Assembly: GCA_964036315.1 (NCBI GenBank)
Contig: OZ038500.1
Location: forward strand, 63,132,102 to 63,196,101
Length of the DNA: 64,000 nucleotides
Source of the DNA: Acanthosepion esculentum
Taxonomy: Eukaryota; Mollusca; Cephalopoda; Sepiida; Sepiidae
Direction: 5' to 3'
Shown here: in pieces, positions 1 through 10,046 of the stretch
Layout of the letters: the number at the start of each line of letters is the position of its first letter
Position numbering within the stretch: the stretch's first letter is position 1
Program-made: the position numbers and the translations under genes
The notes under the pieces: generated by a model
Database searches by the model: none
Told to the model about the DNA's origin: nothing
Seen by the model: only the letters and a program-made list of their open reading frames with translations

Positions 1-13
1 CTGGCAATTTACA

Positions 14-70
14 GATAATAAAGAAAAGGAATCTGTGGAGAGCCATGCTCACCTATATCCTGAAGGGAGA
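14..70 (+). repeat. RTE-like LINE C-terminal codon relic
   Basis: Around 30-55 the + strand reads RNLWRAMLT, the end motif of the RTE-like retrotransposon family seen more fully at 12231-12720 (RDRGVSRAMIP) and as a tandem array at 32140-32560. It is only a few dozen bases and cut by the window edge, so the assignment is tentative. The next 170 bases (71-240) show nothing I recognise. Confidence 0.4.
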
Positions 71-239
71 ATGAAAACTCTGAATTAGAATTGATTTTAT
101 TCTGATGAAGATTACAATCAATGAAAAACTTGTGAAATATTCCCCTCCTCCCCCAAAATCCTGAAATCCCCGTGACCTTACCTGTGCCTATGTAATGTAC
201 ATGTGTATGTCTGTGTTGTGTATGAGTGACTTGTACGTG

Positions 240-1215
240 TTTTTTTTTTGTTTTTTTTAAGCGTATCACCCCAAGCAAGGCTGGAGGCCACTGTCACGCA
301 AGGGGTTATAGAAGGGTTGGAGTGGTAAAGGAGAGGATGTGGAGAAAGAGAAAGACAGTGGGTAGATCAAGGCAAGGGGGTTACAGAAGATCTGGAGCGA
401 GAGCAGATAGGAATGAAAGGTGAAAGGATGTGGAGAAGGGAAGTGGATAGATCAAGGCAACTGGAGATGTCGATTGATGCTACACTTAAACTGTTGGAGA
501 TTGTATTTGTCAGGGAAACAGTAATAGGGAAGGGAGTTCCATAGGCGAGATGTGCGAGACATGAAGCTATTGGAGCAGAAGAGACGTCTACATCTAACAG
601 TTTCAACGGTGAAGGGGTGGGAACGGGATGCCAGCCTCGAAGGACGTTTAAATTCATGAGGCCTAGGGACAAGCGAAAGCAGCTCCTCGGAGCAATTACC
701 ATGAAAGTATTTGTAAAAAAGACAGAGCGAGGCAACGTCGCATCTGTGAGAGAGCGACTGCAGACGAGATGACAGATCAGGGCCAATCACATTGCATATC
801 CGTCTCTGAATCTTATCAAGAACCCTGAGGCAAACAGCAGGGGCCCCAGACCATATATGGCAGCAATACTCCATGCAAGGGCGAATGGTCGATTTATAGA
901 CTTGGAGGATCGATTCCGGGGATAAAAATTTCCTGGCTCGGCACAGGGAGCCAACTTTCCTTGCGGTGGATGATGCAACTGACTCGATGTATTTGTTCCA
1001 TCTCAGATCAGTGGACAGCGTGAGACTGAGCAGCCGCAGCGAGGAGCTCTCGAGAAGTTGGTCTTCAGACATTCTAATGGGATGCAGGGATGGATCCTTG
1101 TGGTGGCTAATAGAGAGCAGTTTTGTTTTAGAGGCATTAAAGTTAACCATCCATTTTCTCGGCCCAGTTCACAACCGATTGGAGGATTTAATGAATGCAC
1201 AATTTCCCTTTCATC
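240..1215 (-). mobile_element. 5'-truncated CR1/Jockey-like LINE, reverse orientation (copy 1)
   Basis: A T-rich run at 241-258 is the poly(A) tail on the minus strand. Reading leftward-to-tail, the minus-strand ORF at 1150-452 gives the end of a non-LTR reverse transcriptase protein: VNFNASKTKLLSISHHKD, then STDLRWNKYIESVASSTARK, IRPCMEYCCHIWSGAPAV and SRLWNSLPYYCFP. This is the thumb/C-terminal part; the catalytic fingers and palm are missing. Frameshifts appear near 1150. The 3' UTR (about 259-440) contains the motif GTGGCCTCCAGCCTTGCTTG just before the tail, shared with copy 2 at 12935-13727 and with the 5S-headed SINE at 24476. It is dead and intronic, but relatively young, as the C-terminal frame is intact. 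Confidence 0.88.
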
Positions 1216-1237
1216 CAGTCTGTACAAACCATACTCT

Positions 1238-1336
1238 GGGGTGGTGGTGGTGGTGGTGGTGGTGGTGGTGGTGTTGATGATGATGATGATCATCATCATC
1301 ATCATCATCACCACCACCATCACCACCACCACCATT
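1238..1336. repeat. Palindromic trinucleotide microsatellite (GTG)n(GAT)n(CAT)n(CAC)n
   Basis: Successive blocks of GGT, GAT, CAT and CAC repeats, in an order whose second half is close to the reverse complement of the first. It can fold into one hairpin. It generates His, Asp, Val and Met homopolymer ORFs in several frames that are not genes. Confidence 0.95.
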
Positions 1337-1769
1337 TTTTAGGCCTGACATTGAATTAAAGTATACAAGTGTAGATGCAAACATACATCCGCACAAAGTT
1401 TGAATTAAATTGAAATGGACATATGTGCTGCAAGGGTCAATATTCCTTTTAGTCTGGCTACAAATATTGGGTAACAGGAAAATAGTATAAGCTGACTCTT
1501 TGAAGTCATGTTTATGACTGCTTCTGCATTTACACTGAATATATTTTCTAATAAATGTAAATGGACAAACAAATTAGATTTGAACTTTGATCAAACTGCT
1601 GTCAGCAAAGCAACAGGGACCAAATTAGTATCAAGAACACACTTTATATATGGGATATTAGAATATGCAAGGAGAATTAAAGGAGATAGAGTGAGCAAAA
1701 CATTGCAAATTCTATATCAATGGAGATTTTAATTATTTCTTTCTTTTTCTGGTCTTTATTTTAAAACAG
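1337..1769. other. Intergenic or intronic sequence, nothing recognised
   Basis: No domain, RNA gene or clear repeat. A 74-codon ORF (1508-1732) has no recognisable motif and overlaps AT-rich sequence. The final 30 bases form the pyrimidine-rich acceptor tract of exon 1. Confidence 0.6.
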
Positions 1770-1874
1770 TTGATGAATGCAGAACTGAATCTGAGTTACC
1801 TCCCTTGATGAGCAGACCTGACGCCAAAAGTTCCGGTTACAACTCTGGAAACCATTACCATCATCTTCATGGCG
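1770..1874 (+). CDS. ANKAR: ANKAR-like exon 1 of window (pre-ankyrin region)
   Basis: A pyrimidine-rich tract ends in TTAAAACAG just before 1770, and GTAGAT follows 1874. The exon opens with the last two bases of a codon and ends one base into the next. That fits exon 2, which starts at codon position 2, and the shared codon makes glycine. The peptide begins DECRTESELPPLMSRPDAKS and ends HYHHLHG; it is polar, with a short His-rich tail. It has no domain I recognise, and the ORF is too short to stand alone. The call rests on splice signals, the open frame and the exact phase match to exon 2. A cryptic intronic block that happens to be open is the alternative. Confidence 0.55.
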
Positions 1875-2559
1875 GTAGATGTGGTTTTAATTTTCTGAAT
1901 TTTTGGATTAAGCATTTCTTTCATCCGAATTTGAATTAAATTTATTGCAGGAAATCAGATCACCTTGTATTTGTTTAACTTTGTGGGGATCAACTTTATA
2001 GATGATGATAGTGATGAACGGAGTTATGCACATATATCACTCAGTAGAGACTCAGTTCTATGTGGAAAATGGTACCCCAGAGTACCCCAGAGAATTTATG
2101 AGCAAAGCATTCTGCTTTATTAGCAGAAGAGTGTAACACTTCAAATTGTGTAAAAAGAGGAGGGATTGAGGACTTGCCCTTAATTAACATTCTACTACTA
2201 AGCCAACAGCAGTCATGAGAACCAAACTTGTGGAGGTGATAGGGTGCCTCATTCTGTTAGATTTATCTCGGAGACCAATTTTTAACCACAGAGGTCCTTA
2301 CTGCAAAGTTAAACTCAATTAAGCTTTTTAAGAAAGGCACATCTCTTTTTGGGACTTTTTAACGTCGTACATCAGCAAATTTATATTTTCATATTGAAAG
2401 CATAAAAAAATCAGTTTAAGCAATTGATGGATTTTTTTATATGAGTTTTTGATATGATTTTACCCATATTACTATTAGGAGGATGTTTACTCAGGCATAT
2501 GTACTGACTAAAATAATGTTTATAGTAATAAGAACTAAATAATTTGTAACATTAAATCT
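1875..2559. other. Intron sequence, nothing recognised
   Basis: AT-rich intron following exon 1. I see no coding motif, tandem repeat or transposon end that I can name. Confidence 0.6.
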
Positions 2560-2965
2560 GTAAATAAGGGAAAAAGGGATTGTCAGTGGTCGGGAATCTA
2601 TGAAGGCTTTACTGGCAAAATTTTGCTATTTTATTTGCAATAGATAAATAGTTAAAATAGAAATACATTGAAAATCAAGAAGAAGGGGATTTTCAGTGGT
2701 CAGGAATTAATCAAAGTATTACTGGCAAAATTGGGCTATTTATCTATAAAAAAATTAACAGTTACTATAGAAATGCATTAAAAATCTGGAAGAAAGGGAT
2801 TATCAGTGGTCAGGAATTGATACAGGCATTACTGATAAACTTGGGCTATTTTATGTACAAGAGATAAACATTTACTGTCAAAATACATTGAAAAACAAGA
2901 TGGAATAAATTGTCTGTGGTTAGGAATTAATGCAGGCAATATTAACAGAATTGGTCTATTTTATT
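2560..2965 (+). repeat. Tandem repeat of about 112 bp (four diverged copies)
   Basis: Units begin near 2579, 2693, 2805 and 2913 with a variant of GGGATTGTCAGTGGTCGGGA, continue ACTGGCAAAATTGGGCTATT, and end GAAAATCAAGAAGAA. Related single copies lie at about 3537-3590, 5392-5470 and 6180-6500. Copies differ by many substitutions, so the array is old. Confidence 0.8.
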
Positions 2966-3309
2966 TTCTATATAATAAATGCGAATGTCAGTGTGTCACA
3001 CTTTTTCAAATTTATTCCTAAAGGCTGTAGCCCAACATATCAGCCCATTTTGGAATCAGGCCAATTCCCTGAGCAAATTAAAAACATTCTGTTCCACAAT
3101 CCTGAAATTTTGGATTCCTAAGTTTTCATTACTGCAATTGTTTTCAGTAATTTTTTTTTACATGATTTTTTGCAACAAATTTTTTTTGTACGATAACAGT
3201 TTTTTATAACTTGGAAATAAATTTAGGAATAATCAAAATTAATTACGAAATCCAGTGAAAGTAAGGATCTATGTACATCAAATTGCCTTTAAATTAAGTG
3301 GCAGCAGAA

Positions 3310-3420
3310 GAATTATCATTGAAGTTTTAAAAGGTAAGCTTAAATATTAATGCAATACTTAAATGCAGCAATCAGTTTTGAGTTCTGTAGTTTATTGTTG
3401 CCTATCACATCTACACCTCC
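3310..3420 (+). mobile_element. Helitron-like relic, short
   Basis: About 90 bases around GCTTAAATATTAATGCAATA and GTAGTTTATTGTTGCCTATC match, in reverse orientation, the region upstream of the Helitron-like ORF at 45366-45730. No coding part is retained. 3421-3536 and 3590-4195 hold nothing else I recognise. Confidence 0.5.
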
Positions 3421-4195
3421 CTGCCTATTGTGATGAAGGCTAAATCAAGAGCCCTCCCCAGGAGCTAGCTTAAACACCACCCAATAAGCTAGTTAATAAA
3501 TAAAGAAAGGAATATAGAAATGCATTCAGGAAGGAAGGGATTGTCAGTGGTCGGGAATTAATGCAGGTATTACTGATTGAATTGGGCTTGTATCACTTTA
3601 TGATTAAGGTAATCAATGGCCAAGGGTGACTTTGAAACAGGAGGGTACAGTCCATGATGGCCTTTAATGGTTACAAAAGAAATATGAGAAAATAATAAAA
3701 CCAGTAAATAATGACATATTTCAAACTTATTTATTTGTAAATTAATATTCTTTGAATCAATATTCAATTCTTTGTTTCTTTTTGGCAAATTCGTTGATCA
3801 CTTTGTTGTAGAAAGTATCATCACAAGTTTTTATCTTCATCTTTTTCAAAAGGACAAAGTAGCTAACTCTGTTGGTTTTTATTTCCTTCTTTTCTCGATC
3901 ACTGAAACTTAACACCTAAACCTTATTTCACTCAATTCTCCAACTTTCTCTCTACCTGTGAATACAACTGGCATAGGAGTGATATACAGAAGCAAAGAAC
4001 TTCTCTGCTTACACTAATCTACTAAATGAGTGCTTGTATGCAATTTACCTTAAGAAATGAAAGAATGAGAGATTTTAAAAAAATAACATTAATTATTGAT
4101 AATTTTTGCTGTCCTCCTTAGGATAGTAAAAATTATCAATTTTTATCAAGTTATCTAGTGTATGCTTGCATACATGGATGCTCTGCCATTGAAAG

Positions 4196-4710
4196 TAATA
4201 CTAATGCTGATTTTATAAGCATAGCTTAGATGTGGCACAAGGCTGAAAATGTAGGGTACCCAGTAAGGCTCAAACTCACTATTCGGTTGTAATAGATCTA
4301 GAGAGAAAAGCCCCAAATAATGTGGCACAAAGCTGATTGTATAGAGCATTCAGTAAGAATTGAATTCATTACTCAGTTGTAATTGATCCAGTGAGACAAG
4401 CTTGCTAACCATTACCCCATGATGAAGTGTCCTAAAATGATTTTTTAAGTATACCTTAGATGTGGCACAAGGGTGAATGTGTAGAGCACCCAATAAAAAT
4501 CAAACTTGCTACTCAGTTGCAATTGATCTGGCGAGACAAGTTTGCTAACCATTACACTACGTCAAAGTGACCTGAAATAATTTTCTAAGCATAGCATAGA
4601 AAATAGGATGAAAGTATGGAGCACTCAGTGAGGATTAAACTCATTATTCAGTTGTAATTGATCTAAGCTTGCTAACCATTACACCACACCAAAGTGTCCC
4701 TGAAAGTAAT
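4196..4710 (-). repeat. Antisense array of tRNA-like SINE units (old, diverged)
   Basis: Three to four copies on the minus strand of the unit seen at 8620-9990: the + strand shows CTTAGATGTGGCACAAGG and ACAAGCTTGCTAACCATTAC repeated at intervals of about 110-130 bases. Divergence between copies is much greater than in the 8.6-kb array, so the two arrays expanded at different times. Confidence 0.75.
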
Positions 4711-4822
4711 CCTAATGAATGACCTAAAAAAATGTGTCTGTATCTTGGATAAAAATTGCAATGAAGATCCCATGTAAATAAACAATGAACACACTGAATG
4801 GTTTTTTTCTTCTATTCTTTAG

Positions 4823-4994
4823 GAATTTCAATAGATTTAAACACAATGAAACCAATTGAGCCAATGAAAGACATCATTGAATCTTACAATAAAATAAAGA
4901 CAACAGCAATGGCACATTTGGACAAAATGCTTTGCCCAGACCAACCTTTAATGGACAATAATGCTATTCCTGTTCAGGAGATTGCTGGGAAAAG
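4823..4994 (+). CDS. ANKAR: ANKAR-like exon 2 of window (pre-ankyrin region)
   Basis: The acceptor is TTCTATTCTTTAG and the donor AAAAG|GTAGCT. The exon encodes about 57 residues, including NTMKPIEPMKDIIESYNKIK and then TTAMAHLDKMLCPDQPLMDN. This looks like a helical, conserved non-repeat segment. It ends two bases into an Arg codon completed by exon 3. It belongs to the region preceding the ankyrin block, for which I know no biochemical role. Right after the donor the intron turns into a long pyrimidine-rich tract (about 5009-5330), which produces spurious Leu/Phe/Ser-rich ORFs. Confidence 0.82.
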
Positions 4995-5008
4995 GTAGCT
5001 TTTATTGC

Positions 5009-5390
5009 TTGATATTGTTACTCTCTCTCTCTTCTTTGTCCTCCCTCTCTCTATGTTTATCTTTTCCTTTCACTCTTGTTTCCTTCTTTTACTCCTGTCC
5101 TCTTTATCTCTTTCTTTTGTCTCCTTTTTTCTTCTCTTGCAGACTATCTTGTTTTATCTTTCTTCCTTATTTCCACACCACTCTCTCTCCAGCTCATTCC
5201 TTCACTTCTTTTCTCCATCTCTTTTCTTTACTTTTTTGTTTGCACCTCTCTCTTCTCCTCATTCTCTATCATTTTTGTTTTCTATTTCTCTCAGAATTTT
5301 CTAATTCTTTCACACCCTTCTGTCTTAGTGGCTTTACTGCCTTGCTTGGGGTAAATTTTTCTAAAAATATTGCAGTATTATATGTAGATT
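5009..5390. repeat. Pyrimidine-rich intron tract ending in a LINE 3' motif
   Basis: A strongly strand-biased C/T tract follows exon 2. It leaves all three forward frames open and yields 92- to 143-codon Leu/Ser/Phe ORFs that are compositional artefacts. Its end (about 5322-5360), CTTAGTGGCTTTACTGCCTT followed by GCTTGGGGTAAATT, resembles the 3' end of the LINE-like family also seen at 11845, 19465 (reverse) and 41215, so part of the tract may be a decayed LINE tail. Confidence 0.65.
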
Positions 5391-5589
5391 AGATAAATAT
5401 ATCTTATAGGAATGCCTTGAAAATCAAGAAGAAAATAAATGTCTATGGTCAGGAATCAATGACGGATTGATTTGTTTTTTACAGCTTGTCAACCCATTGC
5501 AGGCTATTTAAAGCCAGGAAATATTTTTTGATTGTAAGAATTTTTGTAGCTAATAATATTGACTGATATAAGTCTGACTAATTAACACA

Positions 5590-5960
5590 TATCTGGGGGT
5601 AGAAGAGGTGGATTTATACCTTTCCCAAGAATATTTGTTGTTGTGGTAATTTACCCATGCACACATGGACTCTCCCAGCTACAAATAGGAGCAAGTACTG
5701 CCTTTTGGAGAGGGAAGTTTCCAGCAGTCAGCTCTGACATTTGGACCAAACATTTTTGCTGTAACACTCTCTTTTGTATATGTTTGTATTACTGTTTCTG
5801 TTAATATATTTGTTTAACTCAATTCCTCTCTCCTGTCTTTATTTCTGGCCCTAACATGGCCTCAACATTTGTGCATAAGTGAATGTAACAAATCTAAGTG
5901 GAATTGGAACTTGGCTCTCTGATTTTTATGTCAGTAATGAATGAAGGTATTATTGAGAGA
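5590..5960 (-). repeat. tRNA-derived SINE relic, reverse orientation
   Basis: Reading the minus strand, AAATCAGAGAGCCAAGTTCC corresponds to the box B region and is followed by the body motif CATTCACTTATG...GGGAAAGGTATAAATCCAC. This is the SINE family with better copies at 20232-20505 and 38083-38372. The copy is interrupted and partly lost between about 5650 and 5870. Confidence 0.6.
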
Positions 5961-6178
5961 ATTGGATCATTATAATTGAACCATTACTGAGCAAATTAGA
6001 TCATTATAATTGGACCATTACTGAGCAAATTAGGCCATTATAATTGGACCATTACTGAGCAAATTTGACCATTATAATTGGACTATTACTAAGCAAATTA
6101 GGCCATTATAATTGAACCATTACTGAGCAAATTAGACCATTATAATTGGACCATTACTGAGCAAATTTAACCATTATA
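5955..6178. repeat. 34-bp tandem repeat, about 6-7 copies
   Basis: The unit is ACCATTACTGAGCAAATTAG plus GCCATTATAATTGG. Copies are nearly identical apart from single substitutions (AGA/AGG/TGA). It lies in intron 2. Confidence 0.92.
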
Positions 6179-6179
6179 C

Positions 6180-6500
6180 ATATATTAGATAAATATATAT
6201 TATGGGAATACATTGAAAATCAACAAAAGAATTATCTATGGTCAGGAATCAATGAAGGTATGCTAATAGAATTATATAAGAATGTATAATTGATAAAGAT
6301 TTACTATAAAAATGCCTTGAAAATCAATGAGATATAGATTGTCAGTGGTCAATAATCAATGTGTTGTTGACAAAATTGGGCTAATATATGTATAATAAAC
6401 ATGCATTTACTGCAAATGCTTCTCATATCAAGAGGAAATGAATTATCAATGGTCAGGGATTATTGCAAAGTCTATTGACCAACCTGAGCTATTACATATA
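6180..6500 (+). repeat. Further copies of the 112-bp family
   Basis: Three diverged copies with the landmarks GAAAATCAAC/ATGAG and TATGGTCAGGAATCAATG, matching the array at 2560-2965. Confidence 0.65.
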
Positions 6501-6506
6501 TTATAG

Positions 6507-7263
6507 ATAGGCAAACTTGGACCTTTGTATTTGCTAAAAAACAGAGTGTCTAAACAATGGTTTTCCCATTGACACTGTTATCATTTTAGCAACCTTGACT
6601 CCTTGGGAATGCTTAGTGTTTTAAAAGTGATGATTAGAATTGTAATAAAACCTAAACATATGATGAAAGTGAATTTTTACATTTTTTGTTCTTGAGAATT
6701 TACAACATAAATATTAATCACTATCTCTTTATTAGATTGCCTTTTTAGAAAAATAATTTTATATTTACAATATTCTAAAAACTAATATATTTATATTAAA
6801 ACTAATACATTGCAATATTTATCATTTACCAATTTATAAAAAAATAAATAGGAAAAAAAATTATTCATAAATTTATAAACATTTATTAAATTATTAAAAT
6901 ATGCGGGACCAACTATAAGGAAATCCTTATTATTTACACTTTTATAAAGTTCAAATTGATTGGCAATTAGCTGAGGTTTTGCCAACTATTTCAATAAACA
7001 GTATAATAAATAGTCTAAATAAAGAATCTAATAAATAAATAGTGTTTATTATTTTTGTTGTCAATTCTCAAGAATAAAGAAAATGTATAAATTCATTTTC
7101 ATATGTTTAGGTTTTATTATAATTCTAATCATTGCCTTTTAAAACAATGAACATTGTCAAGGAGTGAAGGTAGTTAAAATAATAGCAGTGTCAAGGGAAA
7201 ACACATCCTTTTGACATTCCATTTTTTTGTGGGCATGAAGGTTCAAGCTTGCCAACAGATAAA
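6507..7263. mobile_element. Foldback element with arms of about 210 bp
   Basis: The left arm (about 6507-6720) and right arm (about 7053-7263) are reverse complements with moderate divergence. For example, AACCTAAACATATGATGAAA on the left matches TTTTCATATGTTTAGGTT on the right. The AT-rich loop of about 330 bp has no coding motif. A third, single arm sits at 32570-32765. The structure is that of a non-autonomous long-TIR (foldback/MITE) element; I cannot assign a superfamily. Confidence 0.72.
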
Positions 7264-7644
7264 TATTTTGAAATGTTTTGTAAATTTCTTTACAAGACAC
7301 ACATTGTAAATCAGGGAGAAAGGTATTGTCAGAAACCAGGAACAAATACAAGTGTCACAGGTGCTATTATATATACGAGAAAGACATGTGAAAATTTCAC
7401 AGTTTTCCTATTTGAATTTACTGATGACTCTTAAGTTAATGATTGAATAAGCTCATGGTGAGTTCTATGACAATAAAATATTTGTAGAAATTCCCCTATC
7501 GCATTATTAAATATTTGAGCATCAAAACTTTAACACAATATTGCAATAACAATCATAAATATAAATGCTGGTCGTTATTTTAAGAAGTAATGAGGTACAG
7601 GTGAGAAGATTTGAAATTGACAACTTTTTTCCATTTCATCGAAA

Positions 7645-8050
7645 CAGACATTAAACACTTCTTTCTTTCTTTCTTTCTTTCTTTCTTTCATTTTCTCACT
7701 GAAACCAAGTAGCATCTTTGATATATCTTTTGTTTTTCTACACAATCAAAACAGAATAGTCCATTATTTATGAGGTATTGGCAGGAGACATTAAACACTT
7801 CTATCTTCCCTTCTTCCTTCCTTCCTTCCTTCGTTTCATTCATATGCATTTTGTTTTTCTACGCAATCAAAACAGAATAGTCCATTATTTATGAGGTATT
7901 GGCAGGAGAAATTAAACACTTCTATCTTCCCTTATTTCTTTCTTTCTTTCATTCATTTTCTCACTGAAACCAAGTGGTGTCTTTTCCGTTATTTCCACAT
8001 GATCAAAACAGAATAGGCCATTATTTATGATGTATTGGCAGGGCATAACG
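7645..8050. repeat. Tandem repeat of about 120-140 bp with embedded (TTTC)n and (TTCC)n
   Basis: The block AATAGTCCATTATTTATGAG and GTATTGGCAGGAGA is repeated at about 7756, 7875 and 8012, and ATTAAACACTTCT at 7650, 7790 and 7911. Each unit carries its own pyrimidine microsatellite of different length. The array ends about 110 bases before exon 3. Confidence 0.85.
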
Positions 8051-8160
8051 GTCGTGCGAACTAACTAAAGAACTAATGAAGGGAGGGACAAGTGCAAATA
8101 TAATAGAGATAATTTAACATATATTTTGAAATAATATTGTATGGAATGGATATGTTACAG

Positions 8161-8338
8161 GTATTATGTAATAGCGTTGGAGTTTGAAACCTTTTACTAC
8201 CCACAAGAACCTCCCTGGGTGAAGCCATACCATGATGAACTAACCAAACTGAAGTCAAAGAGACCGGCTGGTGTAGAAAACTGTATTCAAGAAGTTCTAC
8301 GAAAATATTTCGGACAGAAACGAGCTGCCAAATGCAAA
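8161..8338 (+). CDS. ANKAR: ANKAR-like exon 3 of window (pre-ankyrin region)
   Basis: The acceptor is ATGTTACAG and the donor GCAAA|GTAAGT is a perfect intron start. The first base completes the Arg codon from exon 2, then the frame runs YYVIALEFETFYYPQEPPWV through a basic, helical stretch ending KYFGQKRAAKCK. The exon ends on a codon boundary (phase 0), which matches exon 4. No standard domain is evident. The charge pattern and complete conservation of the frame mark it as coding. The next exon lies 6 kb away, beyond a large SINE array and LINE relics. Confidence 0.85.
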
Positions 8339-8619
8339 GTAAGTGTTATACTGTACCTATGGACGATAATGGGTATGTAACAATACCTATAAATATAGTG
8401 ATATATACTGTATGTTGTCTTCCACTTGGGATTCACTTGCAATTCCCCTTAATTCACTTCTAGCTCACCACTAGCAGTTGATTACTTACTACACATCGCT
8501 GGTGAATCTTGTATGCTCTTCTTTTTATAAATATTATCGTTCCATTTCTAACCTTTGTTTTGGTTATTCTTATTCAGTTACCTTTCCCTAGGTTACAACA
8601 GTAAGTAAAAACAACATAA

Positions 8620-9990
8620 TGCAATGGTTAACAAGCTTGTCTCACTAGAACAAATATGAATGAGTAGTGAGTTCGGTCCTCACTGGGTGACCCATAATTC
8701 TGGCCTAGTGCCACATCTAAGCTACACTTAGGAAATCACCATATGGGCACCTCAACATGGTGTAATGGTTAACAAGCTTGTCTCGCTAGATCACTTATAA
8801 CTGAGTAGTGAGCTTGATCCTCACTTTTGGCCTTGTGCCACATCTAAGCTACACTTAGGAAATCACCATATGGGCACCTCAACATGGTGTAATGGTTAAC
8901 AAGCTTGTCTCGCTAGATCACTTATAACTGAGTAGTGAGCTTGATCCTCACTTTTGGCCTTGTGCCACATCTAAGCTACACTTAGGAAATCACCATATGG
9001 GCACCTCAACATGGTGTAATGGTTAACAAGCTTGTCTCGCTAGATCACTTATAACTGAGTAGTGAGCTTGATCCTCACTTTTGGCCTAGTGCCACATCTA
9101 AGCTACACTTAGGAAATCACCATATGGGCACCTCAACATGGTGTAATGGTTAACAAGCTTGTCTCGCTAGATCACTTATAACTGAGTAGTGAGCTTGATC
9201 CTCACTTTTGGCCTAGTGCCACATCTAAGCTACACTTAGGAAATCACCATATGGGCACCTCAACATGGTGTAATGGTTAACAAGCTTGTCTTGCTAGATC
9301 ACTTATAACTGAGTAGTGAGCTTGATCCTCACTTTTGGCCTAGTGCCACATCTAAGCTACACTTAGGAAATCACCATATGGGCACCTCAACATGGTGTAA
9401 TGGTTAACAAGCTTGTCTCGCTAGATCACTTATAACTGAGTAGTGAGCTTGATCCTCACTTTTGGCCTTGTGCCACATCTAAGCTACACTTAGGAAATCA
9501 CCATATGGGCACCTCAACATGGTGTAATGGTTAACAAGCTTGTCTCGCTAGATCACTTATAACTGAGTAGTGAGCTTGATCCTCACTTTTGGCCTTGTGC
9601 CACATCTAAGCTACACTTAGGAAATCACCATATGGGCACCTCAACATGGTGTAATGGTTAACAAGCTTGTCTCGCTAGATCACTTATAACTGAGTAGTGA
9701 GCTTGATCCTCACTTTTGGCCTTGTGCCACATCTAAGCTACACTTAGGAAATCACCATATGGGCACCTCAACATGGTGTAATGGTTAACAAGCTTGTCTC
9801 GCTAGATCACTTATAACTGAGTAGTGAGCTTGATCCTCACTTTTGGCCTTGTGCCACATCTAAGCTATGCTTAGAAAGGCAGTTAGACGTGGTGTAATAG
9901 TTAGCAAGCTTGTCTCGCTAGATCACTTATGACTGAATAATGAGTTTGATCCTCACTTGTGTCACATCTATTCTCTGCTTAAAAAATTAC
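8620..9990 (+). repeat. 127-bp tandem array of a tRNA-like SINE (about 10 copies)
   Basis: ACATGGTGTAATGGTTAACA recurs exactly every 127 bases from 8756 to 9772 (9 starts), with a longer founder-like unit before (from 8620) and a diverged unit after. Inside each unit, TGGTGTAATGGTTAAC resembles a pol III box A and GAGCTTGATCCTCAC a box B, so the unit is tRNA-derived. Copies differ at only a few positions (GGCCTTGTG against GGCCTAGTG; CTCGCTAG against CTTGCTAG), so amplification is recent. It is not a tRNA gene: I see no cloverleaf acceptor or T-arm pairing. Confidence 0.9.
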
Positions 9991-10046
9991 CATATGTGCA
10001 CCTTGACATCGTTCACCAGTTAGCAAACTTGAATAATTAAGAATGA

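Noticed and set aside
4961..5392. Leu/Ser/Phe-rich ORFs resembling a membrane protein
   Set aside because: They come from a pyrimidine-rich tract. All three forward frames look alike, and the region starts at the exon 2 donor.
8756..9880. Cluster of tRNA genes
   Set aside because: Box A- and B-like motifs are present, but no cloverleaf with paired acceptor and T arms. Units include non-tRNA sequence and end with SINE-like tails.
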